64,000 nucleotides of DNA. Origin: Hyphomicrobiales bacterium. Lineage in GTDB: Bacteria > Pseudomonadota > Alphaproteobacteria > Rhizobiales > Rhizobiaceae. The translations under genes and the position numbers were made by a program. The stretch lies in NCBI GenBank assembly GCA_900465685.1, contig UEGR01000013.1, positions 248,001 to 312,000 on the forward strand, given 5' to 3'. The notes under the pieces were generated by a model, which was not told where the DNA came from, searched no databases, and saw only the letters and a list, made by a program, of their open reading frames with translations. Of this stretch, positions 25,394-34,528 are shown piece by piece; position 1 is the stretch's first letter, and every line of letters starts with the position of its first letter.

Positions 25394-25822
25394 ATCTGAT
25401 AAGTAAAGTTATCCCGTTCGACACGATGTTCCTGGAGCCAAAGGCCTTGAATGAACGTGGATTTTCGACTTGTCTTTGCTGAGAGATATCTACGGCATCG
25501 TGAAAATCAATTTCACAAATTTTCATTCATCAGCCTGATGATGGGGCTGGATCGCGATATCCGGTTGACACAGCCAATATTCGACGCATTATCAAGAAAA
25601 TAAATTACAGAAAATAATCAAAGGGCGAACACAAGGCGGAGACCATTTTCATAGACCGATTTCAATTGTTGTGCCGGCAGGGTCGCCGGACTGCGTGAAC
25701 TGCTCCTTGTGTGCAGGACATGGAGACACTCTTGAAGCCAGCGCGCGTGATCGTGAGATCGTGTGCGTGTTCATTTCCCAATAATACGTCCCTTGCTGAA
25801 CCCGTGCACCTGGAACCAACAC
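25394..25822 (+). promoter_or_regulatory. Promoter region of the M81 hydrolase-peptide transporter operon
   Basis: About 430 bp without a gene. It contains GTGAAAATCAATTTCAC (25500-25516), a 6-bp inverted repeat with a 5-bp spacer and candidate RpiR operator, and an overlapping second pair TGAAAAT/ATTTTCA (25501-25507, 25519-25525). A promoter-like pair TTGACA (25565-25570) and CATTAT (25587-25592), spacing 16, lies 50 bp downstream. Nothing else was recognised. Confidence 0.45.
25500..25516. promoter_or_regulatory. Candidate RpiR operator 2
   Basis: GTGAAA-ATCAA-TTTCAC, perfect arms. Over 18 bp it matches the site at 24081-24098 at 14 positions. It lies just upstream of the TTGACA element at 25565. 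Confidence 0.45.
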
Positions 25823-27301
25823 ATGCGCATATTCACAGCCTCGATGGCTACGGAAACGAATACATTTTCCCCCGTTCCAACGGACATGGATGCATTCAAG
25901 GCTGCCTTTTATGCCGGGCCGGGTGAGCACCCGGAAACACCGACTTTGTGTTCATCGGTTGTGCCTATCTTGCGGCGTCGCGGCAAAGCCGAAGGTTTCA
26001 CGGTTATCGAAGGCACGTCCTGCTGGGCTGAACCTGCCGGGCTCATTCAACGCCAGACCTATGAGACGCTGCGTGATACAATTCTGGCAGAGCTGGAAGC
26101 AGCACTGCCTGTGGATGCTGTCGTTCTGGGGTTGCATGGTGCGATGGTGGCGCAGGGCTACGATGATCCGGAAGGGGATTTTCTGGAACGAGTGCGCGCA
26201 ATCGTCGGTTCCGATATTCTGGTCGCTGCCGAATTCGATCCGCACAGTCACCTGACTGCAAAGCGTGTGGCCAATCTCGACATCATGGCAACGTTTCTTG
26301 AGTTTCCGCATACGGATTTCGAAGAGCGTGGAGAACATGTCGTCGATCTGGCTCTCAGGACGCTGCGCGGCGAGATCAAGCCGGTCATTTCGACCTTCGA
26401 CTGCCGCATGATCACTATCTACCCCACCAATCGTGAACCGATGCGTTCCTATGTAGATCGGCTTGTGGCCATGCAAGGGAAGAACGGCATTCTGTCCGTT
26501 TCCGTGATCCATGGTTTCATGGCCGGTGATGCGCCGGAGATGGGGACGCGGATCGTGGTCGTTACCGATCATGACAAAGCCAAAGGCGACCAGCTTGCAC
26601 GCGAGCTGGGTCATGAACTGTACCGTTTGCGCAAACTCACCGCCATGGAGATGTTCGATACAGAAACGGGTCTCGACCGTGTGCTGGACGTACGCGCCAG
26701 CGATCCAGCGCGTCCTGTTGTGATCTCCGATATCTGGGACAATCCGGGCGGCGGCGTCGCAGGAGACGCAACCTATATTTTGCGCCGCATGTTTGAGCGC
26801 AAGCTCGACAATTTCGCTGTGGCCACCATCTGGGATCCCGTTGCCGTCGCCTTTTGTCATGCTGCAGGCGAGGGAGCCGAGCTTGAGATCCGCGTCGGTG
26901 GCAAATCTTCATGGCAGGGCGGGGAACCGCTGGATTTGCGCGTGACCATACAAAAGGTGGCGGATGCAGGCTGGCAGAGTTTCCGCAACAGTCGGGTCAA
27001 TCTTGGGCGCGTCACGGTGATCCGTCCCGTTGGAACACAGATCGATATCATTTTGATTACCAGCCGGTCCCAAACCTATGAGCCGGATATCTTCACGAAC
27101 CTTGGTATCGACTTTGCCAACAAGGATTTCCTTGTCGTCAAGTCAACGAACCACTTCCAGGCCGGGTTTCAGCCGATTGCATCGGAGATCGTTTATATCG
27201 CCGCGCCGACTTCATATCCAACCAATCCGGCAGTCACACCATACAGGAAAGCAAGTCTGGAACTCTGGCCACGGGTCGCCGATCCGCTGGGGCTGGACTA
27301 A
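25823..27301 (+). CDS. M81 family metallopeptidase (MlrC-like)
   Basis: A 492-aa protein of the MlrC family, named after the enzyme that takes part in microcystin breakdown. Features: N-terminal MRIFTASMATETNTFSP, the zinc-ligand region AEFDPHSHLT, HTDFEERG, and the long C-terminal domain with ISDIWDNPGGG. Start ATG 25823 after GGAA fits the family; the frame is open from 25763. It probably hydrolyses an amide or peptide bond in a substrate supplied by the peptide transporter encoded directly downstream, a common pairing. Confidence 0.9.
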   Translation: MRIFTASMATETNTFSPVPTDMDAFKAAFYAGPGEHPETPTLCSSVVPILRRRGKAEGFTVIEGTSCWAEPAGLIQRQTYETLRDTILAELEAALPVDAVVLGLHGAMVAQGYDDPEGDFLERVRAIVGSDILVAAEFDPHSHLTAKRVANLDIMATFLEFPHTDFEERGEHVVDLALRTLRGEIKPVISTFDCRMITIYPTNREPMRSYVDRLVAMQGKNGILSVSVIHGFMAGDAPEMGTRIVVVTDHDKAKGDQLARELGHELYRLRKLTAMEMFDTETGLDRVLDVRASDPARPVVISDIWDNPGGGVAGDATYILRRMFERKLDNFAVATIWDPVAVAFCHAAGEGAELEIRVGGKSSWQGGEPLDLRVTIQKVADAGWQSFRNSRVNLGRVTVIRPVGTQIDIILITSRSQTYEPDIFTNLGIDFANKDFLVVKSTNHFQAGFQPIASEIVYIAAPTSYPTNPAVTPYRKASLELWPRVADPLGLD

Positions 27302-27347
27302 CAACAGCGAACCATCAATCAGTTCAATTATAAAAAGGGGAGTTACA

Positions 27348-28862
27348 ATGAAGAAACGTTTCCTGCTTGCGGCCACCGCAGCACTTCTATGTTCAAGCGC
27401 GATGGCTTTCGCGCAATCGTCAGATGGCATTCTGACCATCGCGACCATTGGCGAGCCGCCAACGCTGGATGCGATGCAGACTCCAACTGATATCGTTTTG
27501 ACGATTGATCAGCATATCTTTGAGACGCTTTACACCTATGATGAACAGTGGAAATCGGTTCCATTGCTCGCCGCCGGTATGCCTAAAATCTCTGAAGATG
27601 GTTTGACTTACCGGATTGCGCTGAGAGAAGGGGTGAAGTTCCACGACGGCAGCGACTTTGACTCCAAGGACGTCGTTGCATCCTTGAAGCGATGGATGGA
27701 AATCAATTCCAAGGGCAAGCAGGTTGCCGGCATCGTGGACAGCCTGGCTGAAGACGGCGACCATGCCGTCATCATCAAGCTGAAGTCGCGTTATGCGCCG
27801 CTTCTCGCTACGCTCTCGCAGGCGTCGATTATTATCCCGTCGGAGACAATCGCCGATACGCTGACGAAGTTCGTCGGCACCGGTCCCTACGCGCTCAAGG
27901 AACGCAAGCCGGATCAGTACACGCAGCTCGTGCGCTTCGATGATTATAAATCCCCGGAAGGCGAGCCAAGCAACTATGCAGGTAAGCGCGAGGCCATTGC
28001 AAAGGAACTGCGCTTTGTGCCTGTTCCCGATGCGAATACACGCGTTGAAGGGCTGATTTCCGGTCAGTTTGATTTCGCAGATTCGCTTCCTGTCAGCGCC
28101 TATGAGCGCGTTGAGACAAGCGGCAAGGCGAAGCCGGTCATCTTCAAGAACTCCGGCTGGGCCTCCATGAATATCAACATGAAGGAAGGCGCGCTCGTCA
28201 AAAAGGAACTGCGTCAGGCGGTTCAGGCTGCACTCAACGCGTCCGACATGATGCTCGCAGCCTTTTCCGATGACCGCTTCTACAGCGTCGATGGTTCGAT
28301 TTTCCCAGAAGGTTCGTTCTGGCACACTGAAGCAGGCGTCGCCCGTTATGGCGAAGGTGATCCGGAAACAGCAGCCAAGCTCCTGAAGGAGGCCGGATAT
28401 GACGGCACGCCGATCCGGCTCTTGACCAGCCGTCAATATGAGTTCCATTACAAGATTGGTGAGGTGGCGAAAGCCTATCTTGAGGCAGCCGGTTTCAAGG
28501 TGGATATGCAGGTTGTCGATTGGGCTACGTTGACGACACGCCGTGCGGACCCGAAGCAGTGGGACATCTTCATCACCCATTCGAATTTCCCTGGCGATCC
28601 GACGACCATCAACACTATCACGGATAGCTATCCGGGCTGGTACGTGTCGGACCAGAAAGCCAAGGCTGTCGCTACCTATATGGATGCGACGAGCGATGAA
28701 GCAAAGCAGAAGGCGTGGGAAGGCATCCAGACCGTCATCTATGATGACGCGCCGCTCTATAAGGTCGGTAATTTCAATGCGCTTTCCGGCGTTGCGGATG
28801 GGGTTTCGGGTTATACGCCAACCTACTGGCCGCATTTCTGGAATGTAGCCCCGAAGAAGTGA
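27348..28862 (+). CDS. Peptide/opine-type ABC transporter binding protein (DppA type, family 5)
   Basis: A 504-aa family 5 solute-binding protein. Signal peptide MKKRFLLAATAALLCSSAMA with cleavage near AFA-QS. The early sequence LTIATIGEPPTLDAMQTPTD and LREGVKFHDGSDFDSKDVVASLKRW are hallmarks. A strong AGGGGAG precedes ATG 27348. It captures peptides or other larger solutes in the periplasm and delivers them to the permeases at 28871-30678. Confidence 0.95.
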   Translation: MKKRFLLAATAALLCSSAMAFAQSSDGILTIATIGEPPTLDAMQTPTDIVLTIDQHIFETLYTYDEQWKSVPLLAAGMPKISEDGLTYRIALREGVKFHDGSDFDSKDVVASLKRWMEINSKGKQVAGIVDSLAEDGDHAVIIKLKSRYAPLLATLSQASIIIPSETIADTLTKFVGTGPYALKERKPDQYTQLVRFDDYKSPEGEPSNYAGKREAIAKELRFVPVPDANTRVEGLISGQFDFADSLPVSAYERVETSGKAKPVIFKNSGWASMNINMKEGALVKKELRQAVQAALNASDMMLAAFSDDRFYSVDGSIFPEGSFWHTEAGVARYGEGDPETAAKLLKEAGYDGTPIRLLTSRQYEFHYKIGEVAKAYLEAAGFKVDMQVVDWATLTTRRADPKQWDIFITHSNFPGDPTTINTITDSYPGWYVSDQKAKAVATYMDATSDEAKQKAWEGIQTVIYDDAPLYKVGNFNALSGVADGVSGYTPTYWPHFWNVAPKK

Positions 28863-28870
28863 GGCAAACC

Positions 28871-29821
28871 ATGTCGAGGATCGTCCGGGCACTGTTGCAC
28901 CGTTTGATAGGCATGGCCGTCGTGCTTGCCCTTGTTGTGACAGTTGTATTCGTCATTGTCCGGGTCACGCCCGGCGATCCTGCTGCCGTTATGCTGGGGT
29001 CTGATGCGACCCCGCAGGACATCGCAGATTTGAGAGCACGGATGGGGCTGGATGCGCCCCTTCTGGTGCAATATGGCCAGTTCGTGCTGGGCATATTCCA
29101 GGGCGATCTAGGTCAGTCCATTTTTCTCAATCAGCCCGTGACGCAGGCCCTTGCTTCGCGTGCCGAGCCCACATTCTTCCTCACGTTGTTTTCGATACTG
29201 ATTGCAGTACTGATTGCCTTGCCCGTTGGGGTTTTCTCTGCAGTTAAACGAGGCACCTTCTTTGACCAGACTGTGGTGGTGCTCACCATGGTAGCAGCGA
29301 GTGTACCCAGTTTCTGGCTGGGCCTCCTCCTCATTCAGATTTTTGCCGTGCAATATGGCTGGTTTCCGGCGTCAGGTTATGGCGGTCCGGATACGAGCTT
29401 TCTGGAACGATTACATCACCTGATTTTGCCTGCTGTGGCGCTTGGGGTTGTTAATTCCGCACTGATTACCCGCTTCACACGCGCTGCCATGCTTGATGTG
29501 TTGGGGGATGATTATGTGCGCACGGCCCGCGCAAAAGGCGCCAGTGAACGCCGCGTGATCCTCAAGCACGCGTTCAAAAATGCGCTTGTGCCTATCATCA
29601 CCGTCATCGGCCTTTCCATTGCAATGCTGGTCGCTGGCGCAGTCGTGACGGAGACAGTGTTCGGCCTGCCCGGCATTGGCAATCTGGTGGTGTCGGCGGT
29701 TTTGCGCCGCGACTATCCGGTTATCCAAGGCACGCTGCTTGTCGTCGCCGCCATCTATGTCCTGATCAATTTTGTGGTCGACATGCTCTATATTCTTGTA
29801 GATCCGAGGGTACGCCTGTGA
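28871..29821 (+). CDS. Peptide ABC transporter permease (DppB type)
   Basis: A 316-aa membrane protein with an N-terminal helix, periplasmic region (TPGDPAAVMLGSDATPQDIADLRARMGL) and the DYVRTARAKGASERRVILKHAFKNALVP ATPase-contact loop typical of DppB. Start ATG 28871 has GTGAGG upstream; a GTG at 28859 overlapping the previous stop is possible. Its stop overlaps the next start. Confidence 0.94.
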   Translation: MSRIVRALLHRLIGMAVVLALVVTVVFVIVRVTPGDPAAVMLGSDATPQDIADLRARMGLDAPLLVQYGQFVLGIFQGDLGQSIFLNQPVTQALASRAEPTFFLTLFSILIAVLIALPVGVFSAVKRGTFFDQTVVVLTMVAASVPSFWLGLLLIQIFAVQYGWFPASGYGGPDTSFLERLHHLILPAVALGVVNSALITRFTRAAMLDVLGDDYVRTARAKGASERRVILKHAFKNALVPIITVIGLSIAMLVAGAVVTETVFGLPGIGNLVVSAVLRRDYPVIQGTLLVVAAIYVLINFVVDMLYILVDPRVRL

Positions 29822-30678
29822 CGCTCGCTTCCATTTCCTTGCCCTTTGCATCGAGTTTGCGTCGTCTATTTGGCAACCGTGCAATCATGCTCGGCTCAAT
29901 CATTCTGCTTATCGTGGTGCTGGCAGCGATCCTTGCGCCATGGGTTGCGCCTTATGCCCCCAACAAACTGTCGATCGTCAACAAACTGCACGGACCGTCC
30001 TGGAAGCATCTATTCGGCACTGACGAATTCGGGCGTGATATCTTCTCGCGTGCCATTTATGCGGGGCGCATTTCGCTGCTCGTCAGCCTCGGTGTGGTTG
30101 TGATCTCAACCGTGCTGGGCGTCATACTGGGTGTCACAGCCGGATATTTCCGCAAGCTGGATACGCCTATCTCCAGACTGCTCGACGCAATGATGTCCTT
30201 TCCAGATATTCTACTGGCGATTGCGCTTGTTGCAGCACTTGGTCCTTCGTTGATGACCGTTATCATCGCGCTTGGGATCACCTATGCGCCGCGTCTGGCG
30301 CGTATCGTGCGCGGCTCTACTCTCGTGATCCGGGAGATGCCCTATATCGAGGCCGCGATTTCGCTTGGGCTTCCCACCTGGCAGATATTGTTGCGTCACG
30401 TGCTGCTCAATCTGGCCTCCCCCATTCTCGTGCAGGCAACATTCGTTTTCGCATCAGCAATGCTGGCAGAGGCAAGCCTGTCGTTCCTGGGAGTTGGCGT
30501 TTCGGCGGACATGCCGACCTGGGGAACCATGTTGGCGTCGGGGCGGGAATATATGAACAACGCGCCCTGGCTCATGCTGTTCCCCGGCCTTGCCATCGTC
30601 TTTTCCGTCCTCTCGCTGCAACTTGTTGGCGACGGCTTGCGCGATCTCGTCGATCCGCGACTCGCGAAGGAGAGCTGA
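29818..30678 (+). CDS. Peptide ABC transporter permease (DppC type)
   Basis: A 286-aa membrane permease starting with GTG 29818, which overlaps the preceding stop by 4 nt. It has the FGTDEFGRDIFSRAIYAGRISL segment and the PYIEAAISLGLPTWQILLRHVL loop of DppC proteins. Confidence 0.94.
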   Translation: MTLASISLPFASSLRRLFGNRAIMLGSIILLIVVLAAILAPWVAPYAPNKLSIVNKLHGPSWKHLFGTDEFGRDIFSRAIYAGRISLLVSLGVVVISTVLGVILGVTAGYFRKLDTPISRLLDAMMSFPDILLAIALVAALGPSLMTVIIALGITYAPRLARIVRGSTLVIREMPYIEAAISLGLPTWQILLRHVLLNLASPILVQATFVFASAMLAEASLSFLGVGVSADMPTWGTMLASGREYMNNAPWLMLFPGLAIVFSVLSLQLVGDGLRDLVDPRLAKES

Positions 30679-30680
30679 TC

Positions 30681-32516
30681 ATGTTTGAAGAGCATAGCAA
30701 CGATATGGGTCCGGTTCTGTCAGTTGAAAACCTGACAACTTCGTTCAAAACAGCGGACGGTTGGCGATCCGTAATCCGCAACATTAATTTCCATGTAAAC
30801 GCTGGCGAGACAGTTGCAATCGTGGGGGAAAGTGGGTCGGGCAAAAGCGTCACCGCACTTTCCACCATGCGGCTGCTGCCGCCTGCAAAATCGAAGTCGG
30901 AAGGCCGGATTTTGCTCGATGGGCGCGATCTCCTGCAAGTATCGGAAGCCGAAATGCGCTCAGTGCGCGGTGGCTACATCGGAATGATTTTTCAGGAGCC
31001 GATGACCTCGCTCAATCCGGTTTTCACGATTGGCAATCAATTGGCTGAAGCCTTGGTGCTTCATCAAAAACTGAGCTGGAAGCAGGCTGAAGACGAAGCC
31101 GTTCGTCTCATGGAGCGCGTCCGCATTCCTGCGGCACGCTCCCGCCTGAAAGAATATCCGCATAAGTTCTCCGGCGGCATGCGCCAGCGTGTGATGATTG
31201 CAATGGCGCTCGCCTGTCGCCCTAGGCTTTTGATTGCCGACGAACCAACGACTGCTCTGGATGTAACAATTCAAGCCGAAATCCTGCACCTCATTCGCGA
31301 GTTGCAGCAGGAAGAGAACATGGCCGTTCTCTTCATCACGCATGATATGGGCGTCGTCGCGGAGGTTGCGGATCGTACTGTGGTCATGTTCCGTGGCGAC
31401 ATGGTCGAAACGGGCCGCACGGAACAACTCTTCGCTGCACCAAAAGAAATTTATACCAAATCGCTGCTCGCTTCCATTCCGCGTCTGGGGACCATGGGTG
31501 CTGCGACAGCGCCAAAGCGGTTTCCATCCGTTGATCCGAAGACCGGAAAAGCCACGGACGGTGTGCAGACAAAACCCGTGTCCGAAGACCGAAAGCCGCT
31601 TCTTCAGGCGTCTAATATTGTCGTGCGGTTTGATCTTCCCAACGGTCGCATTCACGCCGTTGAAGATGTTTCGTTCGATCTTCGTCCCGGCGAAACGCTC
31701 GCATTGGTCGGGGAATCCGGTTGCGGAAAATCGACGACCGGACGAACGGTCATGCGTCTGCTCCAGCCGACATCGGGAAATATAGTCATTGATGGCCAGG
31801 ACGTGACCAAACTGGGCGCATCGCAGTTGCGTGAAATGCGGCGTAGCGCGCAGATGATTTTTCAGGATCCGTTTGCTTCGCTTAATCCCCGTATTCGCAT
31901 AGGTGCGGCGATTGCTGAGCCTATTCTGGCCCACAAGATGATGGGGAAGCGCGAAGCGAAACAGCGGGTCGCGGAACTGCTGGAGCAGGTTGGGCTTTCG
32001 GCTTCCGTAGCGGAACGTTTTCCGCATGAGTTCTCAGGCGGCCAAAGGCAGAGAATTTCCATCGCGCGTGCTTTGGCACTGAAGCCAAAGTTGATCGTCG
32101 CGGACGAGGCGGTGTCGGCGCTCGATGTTTCGGTGAAAGCGCAAGTGGCTAATCTTCTGCTCGATTTGCAAGAGGAAAACGATCTTGCCTATCTCTTCAT
32201 CAGTCATGACATGGCTGTTGTGGAGCGGATCAGTCATCGGGTTGCTGTCATGTATCTCGGCGAGATCGTTGAGATCGGTCCTCGAGAGGCAATCTTCGGC
32301 AATCCTCAGCACCCTTACACACGCCGCCTCATAGCAGCCGTGCCGATTCCTGATCCGTCGTCGCGCGGGCTGGTGCGTCCGGAGCTTGGCGAGGAAATCA
32401 AGAGCCCGTTGCGACCGCTCGATTATGTGCCGCCCAAACGCAACTATATTGAAGTTTCGCCAGGGCATCTGGTGCAGGATTTCTCCGAATGGGGCGAGCG
32501 CCTGACCGCTGCGTGA
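30681..32516 (+). CDS. Peptide ABC transporter dual ATPase (DppD-DppF fusion, GsiA-like)
   Basis: A 611-aa fusion of two ATPases. First half: Walker A GESGSGKS (49-56), signature FSGGMRQRVMIAMAL, Walker B LLIADEPTTALDV. Second half: Walker A GESGCGKST (about 345), signature [15 protein letters not shown], Walker B LIVADEAVSALDV. In the second half the DEPxSALD proline is replaced by alanine. Only the second half keeps an intact C-terminal peptide-transporter tail. It drives the permeases at 28871-30678, replacing separate DppD and DppF. Confidence 0.95.
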   Translation: MFEEHSNDMGPVLSVENLTTSFKTADGWRSVIRNINFHVNAGETVAIVGESGSGKSVTALSTMRLLPPAKSKSEGRILLDGRDLLQVSEAEMRSVRGGYIGMIFQEPMTSLNPVFTIGNQLAEALVLHQKLSWKQAEDEAVRLMERVRIPAARSRLKEYPHKFSGGMRQRVMIAMALACRPRLLIADEPTTALDVTIQAEILHLIRELQQEENMAVLFITHDMGVVAEVADRTVVMFRGDMVETGRTEQLFAAPKEIYTKSLLASIPRLGTMGAATAPKRFPSVDPKTGKATDGVQTKPVSEDRKPLLQASNIVVRFDLPNGRIHAVEDVSFDLRPGETLALVGESGCGKSTTGRTVMRLLQPTSGNIVIDGQDVTKLGASQLREMRRSAQMIFQDPFASLNPRIRIGAAIAEPILAHKMMGKREAKQRVAELLEQVGLSASVAERFPHEFSGGQRQRISIARALALKPKLIVADEAVSALDVSVKAQVANLLLDLQEENDLAYLFISHDMAVVERISHRVAVMYLGEIVEIGPREAIFGNPQHPYTRRLIAAVPIPDPSSRGLVRPELGEEIKSPLRPLDYVPPKRNYIEVSPGHLVQDFSEWGERLTAA

Positions 32517-32553
32517 GTGATGCAACAATACCAATTGAATAAGGAGCCTAGAC

Positions 32554-32949
32554 ATGAGCAACGAAAAGCTGATCCGTTACGAAACCGCTGACAATCAGGC
32601 CGGCGGACAGCGCCGTCCCTTTGCAAAAGCGGTTCGTGCGGGCGATTTCGTTTATGTCTCCGGACAAGTTCCGACACTTAACGGCGAAGTGGTGGTGGGC
32701 AATATCGTTGCCCAGACTGAACAGGTCATCACCAACATCAAGGACGTGCTGGCCCTTGCTGAATGCACATTGGCTGATGTGGTCAAAGTGAACGTCTGGC
32801 TTGATGATGCACGCGATTTTTCGAGCTTTAATGCTGTGTTTCAAAAGCACTTTATCGATTATCCGCCAGCGCGTTCCACGGTGCAGTCGCCATTGATGAT
32901 CGACGCCAAGGTGGAGATGGACGTGATCGCCTATAAGCCGCTGGCATAA
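32554..32949 (+). CDS. RidA family protein (enamine/imine deaminase type)
   Basis: A 131-aa Rid/YjgF/UK114 protein with FVYVSGQVP near residue 32 and the conserved arginine R107 in PPARSTVQ, followed by VEMDVIAY. The arginine is the residue needed for imine/enamine hydrolysis in active RidA. In this operon it may detoxify the 2-aminoacrylate-type intermediate formed by a PLP enzyme such as the one at 24211, or hydrolyse an imine made in the pathway. Confidence 0.9.
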   Translation: MSNEKLIRYETADNQAGGQRRPFAKAVRAGDFVYVSGQVPTLNGEVVVGNIVAQTEQVITNIKDVLALAECTLADVVKVNVWLDDARDFSSFNAVFQKHFIDYPPARSTVQSPLMIDAKVEMDVIAYKPLA

Positions 32950-32964
32950 AGCACGCACGACATT

Positions 32965-32992
32965 CGGCAAGCCGACCCAGCTTGGCTTGCCG
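32965..32992. terminator. Inverted repeat between convergent genes
   Basis: CGGCAAGCC (32965-32973) and GGCTTGCCG (32984-32992), 10-nt loop, then ATATTTAC. A probable weak terminator between RidA and the MFS gene. Confidence 0.6.
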
Positions 32993-33000
32993 ATATTTAC

Positions 33001-34326
33001 TTAGTTCTGGTCGAGCACGCGTGACAGGCTGAGTGCAGCCAGTGTGCAGATTGCACCGGATATCAGATATCCGCCGATGAAGATAATACCGAGGCTGGTT
33101 GCAAGGCCAAGAGCGACGAGCGGGGCAAATGCGGCTCCGACGAGCCAGGCAAGATCCGATGTCAGTGCCGCACCGGTATAGCGATAATACTGCGTGAAAC
33201 GGGAAGACACCGCGCCCGAAGACTGGCCAAATGTCAGTCCCAATACTCCAAAGCCGATCAGAATATAAGCATCTTGTCCGGCACTGCCTGCGTCAAGCAG
33301 GAAGGGGGCGGAAAAGCTGAATATGGCGATGATAATGGCGCCAACCATCAATTCGCTACGTCGTCCAATGCGGTCTGCGACAAAGCCCGACAGGATAATA
33401 CCGACCACGCCGATCGCGGCGCCAGCTACTTGCACCCAGAGGAAGCGTTCGGCAGGTTGCGTGCCTGAAAGTACAACCCAGCTGAGCGGAAAGATCGTGA
33501 CGAGATGGAACATGGCAAAGCTCGCCAGCGGCACAAATGCGCCGAGCAGGACATCAGTGCTATGTTTGCTCAGCATTTCAAATACCGGCCGTGGTTGCAA
33601 TTCCTGCGCTTCCATAGCCGCGCCAAATTCGCTGCTTGCAACGATGCGAAGACGGGCAAATAGTGCAACGACATTGATTGCAAAGGCGACAAAAAATGGA
33701 TAGCGCCAGCCCCAGGCGAGGAAGTCCGCTTCGCTGAGATTGTGCACGAAATAGGCAAACAGAACGCTGGCGAGCGCAAAACCGATAGGCGCTCCCAATT
33801 GCGGTATCATTGCATACCAGCCTCTTTTACTCTGGGGTGCGCTCAAACTGAGCAGTGAAGCCAAGCCATCCCAAGCACCGCCGAGCGCGAAGCCCTGTCC
33901 AAGTCTGAACAGCGCGAGCAGAAACACGGCCCAGTATCCGATCGTCTCGAAGCCGGGCAAGAATGCGATGGATGCCGTTGACCCGCCGAGAATGACGAGG
34001 GCAAGCGTCAGTTTCGTACCTCGCCCGTACTCGCGATCAATCCACATGAAGATGAAAGAACCCACGGGACGCGCAATGAATGCGAGCGAGAAAACCGCAA
34101 ACGACATCAAGGTCGCTGTTACCGGATCGGGGGCGAATGGAAAAATCAGCTTGGGGAAAACCAGAATGGACCCGAGCCCATAGACGAAAAAATCGAAGAA
34201 CTCGGATGTACGACCGATGACAACACCGATGGCGACGTTGCCCGGAGACAGGGGCTTTCCGTCACTGTGGATGCGTCGCGCGTCTTGTTCAAGACCTGTT
34301 GATGTCGGCGTGGCGGACGAACTCAT
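33001..34326 (-). CDS. MFS transporter, metabolite:H+ symporter (MHS) type
   Basis: A 441-aa membrane carrier with about 12 helices. Early segment GRTSEFFDFFVYG and IARPVGSFIFMWIDREYGRG match the MHS family (ShiA, ProP, KgtP), which import acids, betaines or aromatic acids with protons. The second repeat has GFVADRIGRRSEL. Start ATG 34326 with GGAGAG upstream; the open frame extends to 34371. It is convergent with the RidA gene, so it is not clearly in the same operon. Confidence 0.9.
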   Translation of the reverse strand: MSSSATPTSTGLEQDARRIHSDGKPLSPGNVAIGVVIGRTSEFFDFFVYGLGSILVFPKLIFPFAPDPVTATLMSFAVFSLAFIARPVGSFIFMWIDREYGRGTKLTLALVILGGSTASIAFLPGFETIGYWAVFLLALFRLGQGFALGGAWDGLASLLSLSAPQSKRGWYAMIPQLGAPIGFALASVLFAYFVHNLSEADFLAWGWRYPFFVAFAINVVALFARLRIVASSEFGAAMEAQELQPRPVFEMLSKHSTDVLLGAFVPLASFAMFHLVTIFPLSWVVLSGTQPAERFLWVQVAGAAIGVVGIILSGFVADRIGRRSELMVGAIIIAIFSFSAPFLLDAGSAGQDAYILIGFGVLGLTFGQSSGAVSSRFTQYYRYTGAALTSDLAWLVGAAFAPLVALGLATSLGIIFIGGYLISGAICTLAALSLSRVLDQN

Positions 34327-34528
34327 GAAACTCTCCGAGGGAAACGTAACATGTGCTTTATGATGTCGCACCAGCGCACGATATCAAGGAACAGGGCAAA
34401 AAAAAAGCGGATATAGTTGCCTAAAAGCTGCTTTGCCGCGAAATTTTCACAAACTGAAAAATGGGTCTTCCCGAAACGCGATTGTGCCTTATCATGATTA
34501 AAGGAACAGAATGTAGGTCGGGTTTAAC

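Noticed and set aside
27420-28892. 490-codon open frame on the minus strand
   Set aside because: Fully antisense to the DppA-type binding-protein gene, which has signal peptide, motifs and ribosome site. Long antisense frames are common in this GC-rich codon use.
30960-32027. 355-codon minus-strand frame
   Set aside because: Antisense to the dual ATPase gene; no motif.
34372-34528. Possible sRNA or riboswitch before cyoA
   Set aside because: No stable conserved structure or T-tract could be seen; only an AT-rich promoter-like stretch.
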